The notes: generated by a model not told the origin, from the letters alone. Counted from the first letter of the stretch, positions 14,969 to 24,474 are shown. The stretch: 64,000 nucleotides of DNA from Chryseosolibacter sp964493505 (GCA_964493505.1 CAZBNP010000015.1:1-64000), one strand, 5' to 3'. Made by a program: numbers and translations.

Positions 14969-16249
14969 TTAGCGCTCTCTCTCTTCGATAACAAGTGGGA
15001 ACAACAGCCTTTTGACACGATGAAACGCCGGATTGTTAACTAAAACGATCAAGCAGAAAAAGGAGATATAGCCTGTCCGATAGCGCGACAGTGTGCCGAA
15101 GTTGGGAGCAGATAACGTCAGAAACACCGCGAGCACCAAAACAAAAAAGACAGCTGAAAATAGCAGCAGAGGATATTTGGGGCGTTTCAGTCTTTTCAGG
15201 TATAGAAGGCTGGTGAGAAAGAAGAACAGCAGGAACGTATTCTCCAGCGCAGCGCACAGATGGAGTAGCGACGACGCTTCCCAGGGAAACGGTCGTAAAA
15301 GACCGGAAATCAGCGCCCACGGTGCGTTTAGCAGTAAACTCCAGGGAGTAGCCTCCAGATTATAAAACCCGACAACATTATCCGCCGACGACAGCGCCAG
15401 ATAGGCGGCGTTGTTTTCCACGACTACAGTCAGCAAACGATCAAGATGGAAATTCGGATGAAGGAACGTCACCGCCACGGCGGGCAGGGCAAAGGTGACT
15501 ACCCATACCAGGGGTTGGGTGCCGGGAGCGATATCGAAACGCTTCGCGAGGTACCGGGTCAGCAGGCTCGTGCCTGCAACAGCGATGAAGACTCCGGCGT
15601 AATAGTATTTCAGCGACCACAAGAGCCCGAAGAACAGAGCAGCGACGAGTGGCTGCCACCACCTGAGCTTCCCGGCAAACCATACTTCCAAAAACAGCGA
15701 GGTGAGAAAAAAAAGGGATGCTATCGCCAGGCTTTCCTTCAACACGCCGGATGTCCACAATACCACGGAGGGTAGGAAAAGAAAGGCTACAATGGCGGCG
15801 AAAGAAACAGAGGCCGTGTTGCGGCTGAGTGTTTGAACAAGAGACCACGCCGCCAGAAACGAGAAGAATGAATAATAAAAACTTATAGCCCAATAGTTAT
15901 TGTTCGTCAGGAGGGTGAACACGCTTGTGATCCGGGTAAAGAACAACGATCTCGGCTCTGTTATCACCAGGGGAATCTCCGCGGCGTTGTGGCCGGTAAA
16001 CAGAAAAGTCAGATAGCCTGAAAGATCGGTCCGCGCAAATCTCGCGGCGGCTGACGCGTCCTGAAAATAGACGAACGTATCGGCAACGGGATAATAATAG
16101 GTGTAGAGCAATCCCAGGCATACTCCACCCAGCAACCGGGCTGCCAGCGCGGGCCAGAAAAATCTTCGATGCAGTGGCTGGCGTTTGCGTACCAGAAACG
16201 CTATGGCCACAATGACGAGAAGGTGAACAAGGGCGATAAGAACATCCAT
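14969..16249 (-). CDS. polytopic membrane protein, glycosyltransferase-C-like
   Basis: The 426-residue protein has about ten to twelve hydrophobic segments, starting MDVLIALVHLLVIVAIAFLV. The extracytoplasmic loop after the first helices includes DTFVYFQDASAAARFARTD. The general pattern (helix pairs and a long second loop with acidic residues) resembles GT-C glycosyltransferases and O-antigen polymerase-like proteins, but no diagnostic motif allows a firm call. A longer frame starts at 16297. The ATG at 16249 is preferred because it overlaps the stop of the upstream DUF2851 gene as ATGA and precedes a good membrane segment. Confidence 0.65.
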   Translation of the reverse strand: MDVLIALVHLLVIVAIAFLVRKRQPLHRRFFWPALAARLLGGVCLGLLYTYYYPVADTFVYFQDASAAARFARTDLSGYLTFLFTGHNAAEIPLVITEPRSLFFTRITSVFTLLTNNNYWAISFYYSFFSFLAAWSLVQTLSRNTASVSFAAIVAFLFLPSVVLWTSGVLKESLAIASLFFLTSLFLEVWFAGKLRWWQPLVAALFFGLLWSLKYYYAGVFIAVAGTSLLTRYLAKRFDIAPGTQPLVWVVTFALPAVAVTFLHPNFHLDRLLTVVVENNAAYLALSSADNVVGFYNLEATPWSLLLNAPWALISGLLRPFPWEASSLLHLCAALENTFLLFFFLTSLLYLKRLKRPKYPLLLFSAVFFVLVLAVFLTLSAPNFGTLSRYRTGYISFFCLIVLVNNPAFHRVKRLLFPLVIEERER

Positions 16250-17532
16250 CAGGCTACAGGCTTTAGCAGTGAACACCCGATCTTGCAGTCGAGGCACCGG
16301 CGGCGGATACAGAAACTATTGTGCAATTCAATCAACGCCTGTGAATCGAATGCATTTCCGTTAAGCATCCCGAGTCCTTCCCACGATCGCAGTATGTTGT
16401 TGTCTTCCGGTGGTGTTTCCTGCAGCAGTTGCAACGCACGGTCCACATATCGCTGATCGTCATTGGCCCTGCCATAAGCCACCATCATCGGCACGATAGA
16501 ATTGATGACGATGTTTTCAATACTCATCTGCCCGAGTGGTGGAATTTCCTTCTTCTGGGTTTTGAAGAAGCGGTAATGGTGCCGCCAGTATTCGGATGGT
16601 CTGACCGAAAACGCGGGCACGAGTTCCTTCCACGACTTTGTTGAAATGATCTTTGCGAACATGTTCTTCTGATGAAAGAGCACAGACGACAGCTGTGCCA
16701 TTCTGATCGTCGGGAAGTTGGCGGGTCTCAGCCGCAGAAATCTCCACTGTGCCTTATTCATTTGTCGCGGCGCGAGCCGGTATTTCCCTTGGAGGAGTGT
16801 GAATTCTCTTTTCAGCTGCGAGTAGTAGGCATCGTTGATCGTTTCCTTCAGAAACCCAGCCTGCCCGAAAAGAAGCGCCTCGATCTGTTCAAGCTTGTCA
16901 CTGTGCTTCATCAATACCCTGTACGGGATCGATTGTGCGAGTTGAAGGAATGGATCGGTATTTACCTTGAAGCCAAAGTTCCGACAGAGCATCTGGTAGC
17001 ATGTCTCCTCCCAGTCGCCCTTATTTTTCTGAAGTGCCTGCAGAATAGCATCCGCTTTCTTCTCAAGCCTAACCATCAGCGAGCAGTCGAGCATCGACAT
17101 TTTCACAACGTCCGGCACGCTATGAATTGCACTCGCACAAGGAATCCGGCTCTTGCTGTGAACGATCCTCTTGTACTGAAGGATGAATGACCGATCAACG
17201 CGTCCCTTCAGCTCGAGTGTTGGCAATGGCGTTCCATCCGCGCGAAGGATAGTTTCATTTTCCTCCCATACCACGTGCAGCACAACATTCTCGTATGCCG
17301 GGTCTTCGTCGTGCCTGTGCTCACGCCAGCCGGAAGAAGTAATATGGATTTCCACGCTACCAGCCCATTCCATAGGACCAAGTTTTACTTTTGCTTCTGA
17401 GAAGTCGGGGCCCGCATGCGAATTGTGAAGACCGGGATTGAGCACAGCAATCTCATCTCCTTCGCTGGTGCGAAGATCTTGCTTATCAAAATACTGAAGC
17501 TGCCAGATGTAGTGCAGGAATGATTCGTTCAT
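16249..17532 (-). CDS. DUF2851 family protein
   Basis: A 427-residue protein, soluble by sequence. It opens MNESFLHYIWQLQYFDKQDL and continues with the family signature LHNSHAGPDFSEAKVKLGP and WAGSVEIHITSSGWREHRHD. The tail has a four-Cys cluster, CIRRRCLDCKIGC, which could bind a metal or an iron-sulfur cluster. The N-terminal signature with Asp, Glu, His and Lys residues is suggestive of a PD-(D/E)XK-like nuclease core, but that is inference. The family is almost confined to Bacteroidota and its function is unknown. The start is set at the second Met (17532), since the ten codons before it lack the family sequence. Confidence 0.8.
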   Translation of the reverse strand: MNESFLHYIWQLQYFDKQDLRTSEGDEIAVLNPGLHNSHAGPDFSEAKVKLGPMEWAGSVEIHITSSGWREHRHDEDPAYENVVLHVVWEENETILRADGTPLPTLELKGRVDRSFILQYKRIVHSKSRIPCASAIHSVPDVVKMSMLDCSLMVRLEKKADAILQALQKNKGDWEETCYQMLCRNFGFKVNTDPFLQLAQSIPYRVLMKHSDKLEQIEALLFGQAGFLKETINDAYYSQLKREFTLLQGKYRLAPRQMNKAQWRFLRLRPANFPTIRMAQLSSVLFHQKNMFAKIISTKSWKELVPAFSVRPSEYWRHHYRFFKTQKKEIPPLGQMSIENIVINSIVPMMVAYGRANDDQRYVDRALQLLQETPPEDNNILRSWEGLGMLNGNAFDSQALIELHNSFCIRRRCLDCKIGCSLLKPVA

Positions 17533-17563
17533 GGTCAGAGGGTCTTGACATGAGTGAACCAAT

Positions 17564-18382
17564 TTACAAATACTGATCGAGATAACGATTCATTTCTTCG
17601 CCGACTTTCCTGGCTTGTTTTCCTGCGGCGTTTCCGAAGTCGCGATCATTGGAGGCGTAGATGATTGCGCGGGAAGAATTGACGAGCAGGCCGCCTTGTG
17701 CGTTCAGGCCCGTGCGCGAAATTTCCTGAAGGTCACCCCCTTGTGCACCAACACCTGGAACCAGGAAAAAATTATCAGGTGCAATTTCCCTGATTGAAGC
17801 CATCTTGTCTGCCTGCGTGGCTCCCACTACAAACATCAGCTGGTCGGGTGTGCCCCATTGCATCGCTTTCAATATTACCTCCTCGTACAATTTCCTGCCG
17901 GTATCGCGCGATTCGATGATCTGGAAATCCTGACTCCCGGGATTAGAAGTATGCGCGAGCAGGATGACCCATTTATCTTTGTATCCGAGAAATGGTTTCA
18001 CGGAATCTTCACCCATATACGGCGCGACTGTCAGCGCATGAAAGTCGAGAACTTCGAAGAATGCCCTGGCATACAGCGCAGCGGTGTTCCCGATGTCTCC
18101 GCGTTTGGCATCAGCGATTGTGAAGATATCACGGGGAATATAATCGAGGGTTTTTCTCAGACTCTCCCACCCTTTAGGGCCAAGAGCCTCATAGAAGGCA
18201 ATATTTGGTTTGTACGCGACGCAATACTGATGCGTTGCATCGATGATCTGCTTGTTGAATTCAAATACCGGGTCATCGCTCTTAAGCAAGTGGGTCGGAA
18301 CCTTGCCGGGGTCGGTATCCAGGCCGACACAGAGATACGACTGCTTCTTCCTGATCTGTTCAAAAAGCTGGCGGGAATTCAT
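17564..18382 (-). CDS. pyrF: orotidine-5'-phosphate decarboxylase
   Basis: It catalyses the last step of UMP synthesis, OMP to UMP plus CO2. The 272-residue length matches the longer type 2 subfamily. VGLDTDPGKVP gives the first substrate Asp, YKPNIAFYE the Lys of the barrel and IADAKRGDIGNTA the catalytic D91-K93-D96 triad. The phosphate-binding end is LVPGVGAQGGDLQE. It ends 31 bases before the chosen DUF2851 start. pyrD is 3.4 kb upstream on the same strand, so two pyrimidine genes are close but not adjacent. Confidence 0.95.
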   Translation of the reverse strand: MNSRQLFEQIRKKQSYLCVGLDTDPGKVPTHLLKSDDPVFEFNKQIIDATHQYCVAYKPNIAFYEALGPKGWESLRKTLDYIPRDIFTIADAKRGDIGNTAALYARAFFEVLDFHALTVAPYMGEDSVKPFLGYKDKWVILLAHTSNPGSQDFQIIESRDTGRKLYEEVILKAMQWGTPDQLMFVVGATQADKMASIREIAPDNFFLVPGVGAQGGDLQEISRTGLNAQGGLLVNSSRAIIYASNDRDFGNAAGKQARKVGEEMNRYLDQYL

Positions 18383-18492
18383 GTCGCAAAGTAACTAAAA
18401 GTGTCCTGAATCTATCGATTCCGCCGGCGGGGAGTTCATTGGGAATGAAACAACACCGTTACCAGGTATAACGGACTGGAAAAAGGTTGCAA

Positions 18493-19134
18493 TTACCTGA
18501 GATCGATCACATCAACACCCGGATATTTCTTGGGATCAAAGCTAAAGAAGGCGTCGGCAATAACCGCGTTCGGAGCAAATTTCGTAATCGTGTACTTGTA
18601 CTGATTCCCGCCTTTGTCGAACATCGTAAGACTGTGAATAATCTTATCCTTCTTTTTGATCATAAGTTTGATCTTGAAGTACTGCGCATCTTTCTTTTCG
18701 GGAACGAGATCGACCTCCTCGCACAGGACACCACTCTCGGTCTTATCCTGGATATAGAGGTATTTGAAGTCCTTCTGATAGATTTCGTAAATCTTCAGCG
18801 GATTGATATCGCCGGAGTTTTTGTCGTAGCTGTCGATGTTGACCTCCTTGACTTCCGGAAGATAGGTCCATACCGTGACTCCGTTATTGATGACTTCCTG
18901 TTCAGGGAGGGAAATCCTGTATTTATCGCCCTTTACCGTAAGACGACCTTTGAATTCTTCTTTCAGATTTTCGACAGTGTTAGTGAGTATCCAGGAAAAA
19001 TCAGCCTCGTAGGAGGGTATCGACTTGTATTTTTCACCCATGGCCTCAAGTATTTCTAATGCTTTGGGGTCGTATTGAGCAAAGGAGACCTTTACAAAGG
19101 CCATTAAAACGACAGCTAACAATGTTTTCTTCAT
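18493..19134 (-). CDS. lolA: LolA-like outer-membrane lipoprotein carrier
   Basis: A periplasmic lipoprotein chaperone of 213 residues. The signal peptide is MKKTLLAVVLMAFVKVSFAQ. The mature protein follows the LolA pattern: SIPSYEADFSWILTNTVENL, then the open-barrel strands FKGRLTVKGDKYRISLPEQE and a C-terminal strand AFFSFDPKKYPGVDVIDLR. It would pass lipoproteins from the inner to the outer membrane. It follows ftsK by 18 bases, and the ftsK-lolA order is widely conserved in bacteria, which supports the call. Confidence 0.87.
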   Translation of the reverse strand: MKKTLLAVVLMAFVKVSFAQYDPKALEILEAMGEKYKSIPSYEADFSWILTNTVENLKEEFKGRLTVKGDKYRISLPEQEVINNGVTVWTYLPEVKEVNIDSYDKNSGDINPLKIYEIYQKDFKYLYIQDKTESGVLCEEVDLVPEKKDAQYFKIKLMIKKKDKIIHSLTMFDKGGNQYKYTITKFAPNAVIADAFFSFDPKKYPGVDVIDLR

Positions 19135-19152
19135 TTCAGATCGGATATCGGA

Positions 19153-21639
19153 TTATGGTTGATTATGTTTTTCCCGCAAATTATTCAATAATTGTTCCAA
19201 ACTTAGCTCGTCCTTGATCAAAACTTCACGAGCCTTGCTACCCTCAAACGGACCCACCACACCGGCAGCTTCAAGCTGGTCGATCAGTCGGCCGGCTCTG
19301 TTGTAGCCTAGTTTGAGCTTGCGCTGAATCAGGGAAGTGCTTCCCTGCTGATGCATGACGATCACACGGGCTGCGTCCTCAAAAAGGGCATCCCGGTCGG
19401 AAAGGTCAACATTAGCCACACCTTCGTCGTCACCTTCAAATTCAGGAAGCAGATAAGCCGACTCATAACCTCGCTGCGAGCCTATAAAGTCACAAACGGT
19501 TTCAATTTCAGGCGTATCAACAAACGGGCACTGAAGACGTATGACGTCGGAGCCGGAACTGAGCAGCATATCGCCCTGACCGACAAGCTGGTCTGCACCG
19601 CCGGTATCGAGAATAGTCCTGGAATCGACCTTGGAGGTAACGCGGAATGACAAGCGTGCCGGGAAATTGGCTTTGATAACGCCTGTGATGACGTTGACCG
19701 AAGGCCGCTGCGTAGCCAGTACCAGGTGGATACCAATGGCCCTGGCAAGTTGGGCAAGGCGCGCAATAGGTGTTTCCACCTCTTTGCCCGCGGTCATCAT
19801 AAGGTCGGCCAACTCGTCGATAACGAGTACGATATAGGGAAGAAACCGGTGTCCTTCCCGGGGATTCAGCTTGCGGGCAACAAACTTGGCGTTGTATTCC
19901 TTGAGATTCCTCGCGCCCGCATCCTTCAGTATCTCATAGCGGTTTTCCATCTCAATACAGAGAGAATTCAGCGTATGAACCACTTTTCGCGTATCGGTGA
20001 TGATCGCCTCTTCGCTGTTGGGAAGCTTCGCCAGGTAATGGCGCTCAAGCTTCGAATAGAGCGACATCTCCACTTTCTTGGGATCGACGAGCACAAACTT
20101 GAGCTGCGACGGGTGCCTCTTATATATAAGCGAAGTGAGGATCACATTCAGGCCGACCGATTTACCCTGCCCCGTAGCGCCGGCCACCAAAAGGTGCGGC
20201 ATCTTGGCCAGGTCTATCACCAACGCTTCGTTGGAAATCGTCTTCCCCAACGCGATTGGCAGCTCTTTGTCAGTCTTCGCAAAGGCCGGTGTTGCGAGCA
20301 TGGAGCGGATGCTGACCATTTCCCGGTTCTTGTTGGGCACTTCAATGCCGATGGTACCTTTTCCGGGGATCGGCGCAATGATCCTGATGCCGAGTGCGGC
20401 GAGACTGAGCGCAATATCATCTTCGAGGTTCTTGATACGCGAAATCTTGATACCGGCATCGGGCACGATTTCGTATAGCGTCACCGTGGGACCGATTGTC
20501 GCCTTGATGCTCTGTATGCCGATCTTGAAGTTTACCAGCGTCTCAACAATCTTGTCTTTGTTCTGATTAAGCTCTTCCTGCGTAACACCCGCTTTGCCTG
20601 AGTCGTATTCGTTCAACAGGTCGAGTGTGGGGAACCTGTAACTGCTCAGCTCCAGGGTCGGGTCGTATTCACCGTGCTCTTCAACAAGGTTTTCTGCTAT
20701 CGCGTCAGTTTCGAGGCGCTCCGCCACGGTAAACTCCGGCTCAGTCTTACCCGGTTCCTTCTTCTGCGATACAACCGCATTGACCTGAAGGTTGACAGTA
20801 GTATCAGTCACCGGCTCTGCTTCAGACTCTTCTTCTTCAGCATCTTCGGTCTCTTCGACTTCTTCGTCCTCTTCATCATCCTGCCCGCCGTCCTGCTCAT
20901 TCCTGGCGGCCCACTGGTCCTCCTCATCCGTGTATCCCGAAAACAAAGGTTCATCACCGGCGATGGCGTCAGAGCCCATTGGCTTGGGGTCGTGAACCTT
21001 GACACCCGGAATTGATGTAACGTTGAAGTAGAAAATGATGAAGATGAAAAGACTCAGTATCAGTATCAGGAATGTGCCCCATCCCAACATGCCATAACTT
21101 ATCTCTGCGAGCACCAACCCAAAGCCGCCCCCAAGGATCTGCCAGGCGTGTCCTCCCTGGTTGATCTCAACCATGTAGCCCAGCATCAGGCACAGCCATA
21201 CGATAGAAAAACATGCCAGGATCGCGTAGGAAGAAATCCTGATGATCTCGCGTTTGAACACGATCTTGTAACCAATCAGGAATAATAGCGGTGGAATAAG
21301 AAATGACGCTATACCAAACCATCGGAAGATAAATAAGTGTGATAAGATAGCGCCATACAAGCCCAGCCAGTTGCTGATGTCCCTTCCTCTCAGCACGTCG
21401 AAGATACCTCTCATACTCTGCTGATTGCTGACTTCACTGAAGTCGGCGGGGCCGGTAAACATGTAAGACAGCAGCGCAAAAAACATGTAGAGGCTGGCGA
21501 AGATCAGGAACAGACCCAGGGCCAGCTTTGCTCTCGGGTCCTTCAAAAAAGAAAAACCAACCCCGGATCGAGGCGTCTTGCTCCGCTTCTCCTTTTCACC
21601 CTTCCGGAAAGTATTGGATTTATAGCTGTTTTTTGCCAT
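19153..21639 (-). CDS. ftsK: DNA translocase FtsK/SpoIIIE
   Basis: An 828-residue septal DNA pump for chromosome segregation. The N-terminus has four to five membrane helices within residues 40-215. An acidic linker (about 240-280, DEEDEEVEETEDAEEEESEA) is followed by the alpha/beta motor domain with Walker A GATGQGKS near 485 and Walker B VLVIDELADLMMTAG. ATQRPSVNVITGVIKANFPA is the family-specific segment. The C-terminal gamma winged helix (STSLIQRKLKLGYNRAGRLI) reads orientation sequences and contacts XerD, whose gene is 2 kb away on the same strand. Confidence 0.96.
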   Translation of the reverse strand: MAKNSYKSNTFRKGEKEKRSKTPRSGVGFSFLKDPRAKLALGLFLIFASLYMFFALLSYMFTGPADFSEVSNQQSMRGIFDVLRGRDISNWLGLYGAILSHLFIFRWFGIASFLIPPLLFLIGYKIVFKREIIRISSYAILACFSIVWLCLMLGYMVEINQGGHAWQILGGGFGLVLAEISYGMLGWGTFLILILSLFIFIIFYFNVTSIPGVKVHDPKPMGSDAIAGDEPLFSGYTDEEDQWAARNEQDGGQDDEEDEEVEETEDAEEEESEAEPVTDTTVNLQVNAVVSQKKEPGKTEPEFTVAERLETDAIAENLVEEHGEYDPTLELSSYRFPTLDLLNEYDSGKAGVTQEELNQNKDKIVETLVNFKIGIQSIKATIGPTVTLYEIVPDAGIKISRIKNLEDDIALSLAALGIRIIAPIPGKGTIGIEVPNKNREMVSIRSMLATPAFAKTDKELPIALGKTISNEALVIDLAKMPHLLVAGATGQGKSVGLNVILTSLIYKRHPSQLKFVLVDPKKVEMSLYSKLERHYLAKLPNSEEAIITDTRKVVHTLNSLCIEMENRYEILKDAGARNLKEYNAKFVARKLNPREGHRFLPYIVLVIDELADLMMTAGKEVETPIARLAQLARAIGIHLVLATQRPSVNVITGVIKANFPARLSFRVTSKVDSRTILDTGGADQLVGQGDMLLSSGSDVIRLQCPFVDTPEIETVCDFIGSQRGYESAYLLPEFEGDDEGVANVDLSDRDALFEDAARVIVMHQQGSTSLIQRKLKLGYNRAGRLIDQLEAAGVVGPFEGSKAREVLIKDELSLEQLLNNLREKHNQP

Positions 21640-21649
21640 GTCTAAGCCG

Positions 21650-21657
21650 CAAAACTA
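21650..21657 (-). promoter_or_regulatory. promoter -7 element for ftsK
   Basis: The minus strand reads TAGTTTTG, an exact TAnnTTTG match, ending 10 bases before the ftsK start codon. No clear -33 TTTG was seen at the usual spacing. Confidence 0.4.
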
Positions 21658-21790
21658 ACCAAAAACATTGAAACACGTGTTCTGGAAGGTGTTTATCTGC
21701 CGTCTAAACACACCAGCCGTCCATTGTCGCTTATCGGGTATCGGTTGCGGGATCTTCTCTCTGGGAGTAAAAGCGGTGAGCGCGATGTGA

Positions 21791-22825
21791 TCACACCGCC
21801 GACTGCAATATTCGTTTGTTAATTCGCTTCACAATTCCGGGACCTTCATATATAAACCCTGTGTAAATCTGGATCAGGTCGGCGCCGGCCTCAAGCTTCT
21901 CTATGGCGTCTTCCGGAGTCATAATGCCACCCACTCCGATAATCGGGAACCCGGCACCGAGTTTCGCTCGCAGAAACCTGATCACCGAGGTCGCCTTTTG
22001 TGATAATGGTTTGCCACTGAGACCACCGGCGCCAATCCGGTCGAGTTCCCGCGGAGATGTCGTCAACCCCTCACGCGAAATCGTGGTGTTCGCAGCGATC
22101 AGGCCGTCGATGCCAGTAGCTTTTACGATATCCACTATATCGTTCAGTTGGCCCTCCGTCAGATCGGGGGCGATCTTCAGCAATATTGGTCTGGCCACCG
22201 CCTTTGCAGCGTTTAGTGCCTTGACCGTTGAGAGCAGTTGCTGAAGCGGCTGTTTCTCCTGCAGCTCCCGCAAACCGGGGGTGTTGGGAGAGCTGACGTT
22301 GAGCACAAAGTAGTCGACGTGATCATACAGAGCGTGAAAACACGCCGTGTAGTCTGCATGCGCGTCTTCGTTGGGAGTCGCCTTATTCTTTCCGATGTTG
22401 CCCCCGACGATAACATCTGTTTTTCTTTTCCTGAGGCGCGCCACGGCGGTGTCAACGCCTTCGTTGTTGAAGCCCATTCTGTTGATCAGTGCCTGATCTT
22501 TCGGAAGGCGAAACAGGCGGGGTTTCGGATTGCCGGGTTGTCCTTTTGGGGTGATCGTACCGATTTCTATAAATCCAAAACCAAGACATGCGAGTTCATC
22601 GATCAATTTCGCGTCCTTGTCGAACCCTGCCGCAAGGCCAACAGGGTTTTTGAACGTGAGTCCGAACAAGGTACGTTCAAGGCGTCCATCTGAAATAGTG
22701 CAGGCAGATCTGAGAAACGACCTGAATCCGGGCAATCCCATCAACATACGCAACATCCCGGCCACCAGTTTATGTATTGTCTCCGGATCAATAGCAAAAA
22801 GCAGAGGGCGAAAGAATTTATACAT
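21791..22825 (-). CDS. pyrD: dihydroorotate dehydrogenase (quinone), class 2
   Basis: It oxidises dihydroorotate to orotate in pyrimidine synthesis, passing electrons to menaquinone at the membrane. The 344-residue length and the N-terminal amphipathic extension (MYKFFRPLLFAIDPETIHKL) mark class 2. FKNPVGLAAGFDKDAKLIDE and FIEIGTITPKGQPGNP are FMN-site motifs. NVSSPNTPGLR carries the catalytic Ser of class 2, and GVGGIMTPEDAIEKLEAGAD binds the FMN phosphate. It stands alone, 150 bases from a divergent outer-membrane protein gene. Confidence 0.95.
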   Translation of the reverse strand: MYKFFRPLLFAIDPETIHKLVAGMLRMLMGLPGFRSFLRSACTISDGRLERTLFGLTFKNPVGLAAGFDKDAKLIDELACLGFGFIEIGTITPKGQPGNPKPRLFRLPKDQALINRMGFNNEGVDTAVARLRKRKTDVIVGGNIGKNKATPNEDAHADYTACFHALYDHVDYFVLNVSSPNTPGLRELQEKQPLQQLLSTVKALNAAKAVARPILLKIAPDLTEGQLNDIVDIVKATGIDGLIAANTTISREGLTTSPRELDRIGAGGLSGKPLSQKATSVIRFLRAKLGAGFPIIGVGGIMTPEDAIEKLEAGADLIQIYTGFIYEGPGIVKRINKRILQSAV

Positions 22826-22903
22826 AGGCGGTGCAAGATAACTTTTCCTGAGGTGAGTTCAGACGCGAAAGCTAACATTGTGACTTTATACTAATGGCAT
22901 GCT

Positions 22904-22931
22904 TTTGTTAAGAGCTTTTTTTCTATTTTTG
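22904..22931 (+). promoter_or_regulatory. promoter of the outer-membrane protein gene
   Basis: TTTG (22904-22907) and TATTTTTG (22924-22931) match the Bacteroidota -33 and -7 elements. The 16-base spacing is a few bases shorter than usual. The start codon lies 46 bases downstream. Confidence 0.4.
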
Positions 22932-22976
22932 ACGCGAAAATCAACTTAAAGGGACTGACTTAAACAAACACAATTC

Positions 22977-23507
22977 ATGAAAAACGTTTTGAAATTTTTC
23001 CTGCTTATCGTCATAGTGTTCTCCGCCAGCTTTGCGTCTGGTCAGGCGAGGTATGACAAAGGTGATTTCTTGCTGAATGCAGGTATTGGCCTCGGTTATT
23101 ACTATGCCGGTGGTGTCCCGCTCCTCGTTTCCGGCGAATGGGCGGTGAGTGATGTGATTACAGTCGGACCATACCTGGGGTATACCGCATACCGGTATAA
23201 CTATGGCACCGGCGCTCGCTTCAAGTACACCTTCCTCGATATCGGGGTGAAAGGTTCCTATCACTTCAGCGAGCTGTTTGAGATCAGAGAAGAAAAACTC
23301 GATATCTACGGCGGTTTGTTCCTCGGTGTTCTGGTTTCAAGTTATTCGGGCGACAGCTTCACCGGATTCTCTGACCCGTATAGCGGTGGGGTACGCCTTG
23401 GTCTTCACGTTGGTGCCCGCTACTTCTTCAATGAGCGTGTTGCCGGTTTTGGCGAAGTTGGTTATGGGATCGCTCCACTCTCACTGGGCGTAACCTTCAA
23501 GTTCTAG
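22977..23507 (+). CDS. small outer-membrane beta-barrel protein
   Basis: A 176-residue precursor with signal peptide ending at SFASGQA. The mature part is made of alternating strands with glycine and aromatic residues (GIGLGYYYAGGVPLLVSGEW, YLGYTAYRYNYGTGARFKYT) and ends in ITLGVTFKF-like sequence (SLGVTFKF) with a terminal Phe, as barrels require for outer-membrane assembly. It resembles the eight-stranded porin-like/OprF-N type proteins frequent in Bacteroidota. The ligand or role cannot be read from the sequence. Confidence 0.75.
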   Translation: MKNVLKFFLLIVIVFSASFASGQARYDKGDFLLNAGIGLGYYYAGGVPLLVSGEWAVSDVITVGPYLGYTAYRYNYGTGARFKYTFLDIGVKGSYHFSELFEIREEKLDIYGGLFLGVLVSSYSGDSFTGFSDPYSGGVRLGLHVGARYFFNERVAGFGEVGYGIAPLSLGVTFKF

Positions 23508-23510
23508 GCC

Positions 23511-23560
23511 TCCCCCTTCCTTCCTTCCTTCCTTCAGGAAGGAAGGAAGGGAAGGGGAGA
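23511..23560. terminator. purine/pyrimidine hairpin between convergent genes
   Basis: Repeated CTTCC units (CCCCTTCCTTCCTTCCTTCCTT) meet their complement AAGGAAGGAAGGGAAGGGG across a four-base CAGG loop, giving a stem of about 20 bp. It lies between the convergent ends of the outer-membrane protein gene and xerD and could stop transcription in both directions. There is no T-run. The mirror-symmetric purine tract could also adopt a triplex. Confidence 0.5.
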
Positions 23561-23562
23561 GT

Positions 23563-24474
23563 TCAACTGCGCGGATGGAATTCCTGGATCACCTGCCGCA
23601 GGTAGTCGCGGTCCAGATGTGTATATATCTCGGTGGTGGTGATCGACTCATGTCCCAGCATTTCCTGCACCGCGCGCAGATCCGCCCCCCCTTCTATCAG
23701 GTGGGTAGCAAAGGAGTGCCGAAATGTGTGCGGGCTGATGTTCTTATTAATCCCCGCTTCTTTTGCCAGGCGCTTAATAATGGTGAATACCATTACGCGG
23801 CTCAGACTTCCTCCGTTGCGATTCAAAAAGACATACGATTCAGCATCCTTCCGCGGTGGTTTATGCGGATGAATGCCACGAATCTGATCGAGGTATATGG
23901 ACAGGTACTTTAAAGCATCACGCCCGATCGGCACGAGCCGTTCCTTGTTTCCTTTCCCCCTCACCTTCAACAATCCGATATCGCGATAGATGTTGTTGAT
24001 CTGCAGACCGACCAACTCGGAGACACGCAACCCCGAACTGTAAAGCACTTCGAGTATCGCTCGGTTTCGCGCACCCTCGGGTGTGGACAGATCAATGTTG
24101 TCCAGCAACACTTCAATCTCGTGGAAACTCAGCGTATCCGGAAGCTTCCTGCCAAGTCTCGGACCTTCGATCAGCACCGTCGGGTCACTGTCAATAACTC
24201 CCTCCGACAGTAAATACCTGTAAAAACTCTTCAGCCCCGAAAGTATCCTCGCCTGGCTATGGGCACTCAACCCAAGCCCGTTGATATATTCAAGGAACTC
24301 ACGCAGAATTTCGGTCGAAACGCCTGAGGGAGGCAGGTCTTTGTATTTCATCGCGGTAAACTGGCGCAGCTTCTCCGTGTCTGCCAGATACCCCTCTACC
24401 GAATTGCCGGCGAGCGAACGCTCCAGCTTCAGGTAATGACCAAATTCCTTGATCTGTTTCTCCCACATATCCAA
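23563..24474 (-). CDS. xerD: site-specific tyrosine recombinase XerD
   Basis: Resolves chromosome dimers at dif with XerC. The protein has 303 residues (301 if the second Met is used). The N-terminal SAM-like domain spans 5-95. The catalytic set is R150 (SSGLRVSEL), K174 (GKGNKER), H249 and R252 (SPHTFRHSFATHL), H275 (MLGHESI) and Y284 (TEIYTH). All are present, so it should be active. It lies 2 kb from ftsK on the same strand, and FtsK activates XerD at the septum. Its start is 93 bases from the divergent aroQ start. Confidence 0.93.
   Translation of the reverse strand: MDMWEKQIKEFGHYLKLERSLAGNSVEGYLADTEKLRQFTAMKYKDLPPSGVSTEILREFLEYINGLGLSAHSQARILSGLKSFYRYLLSEGVIDSDPTVLIEGPRLGRKLPDTLSFHEIEVLLDNIDLSTPEGARNRAILEVLYSSGLRVSELVGLQINNIYRDIGLLKVRGKGNKERLVPIGRDALKYLSIYLDQIRGIHPHKPPRKDAESYVFLNRNGGSLSRVMVFTIIKRLAKEAGINKNISPHTFRHSFATHLIEGGADLRAVQEMLGHESITTTEIYTHLDRDYLRQVIQEFHPRS

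Noticed and set aside
19726..20478. A 250-codon open frame opposite ftsK
   Set aside because: It is antisense to the motor domain of ftsK and shows no domain or codon pattern of its own.
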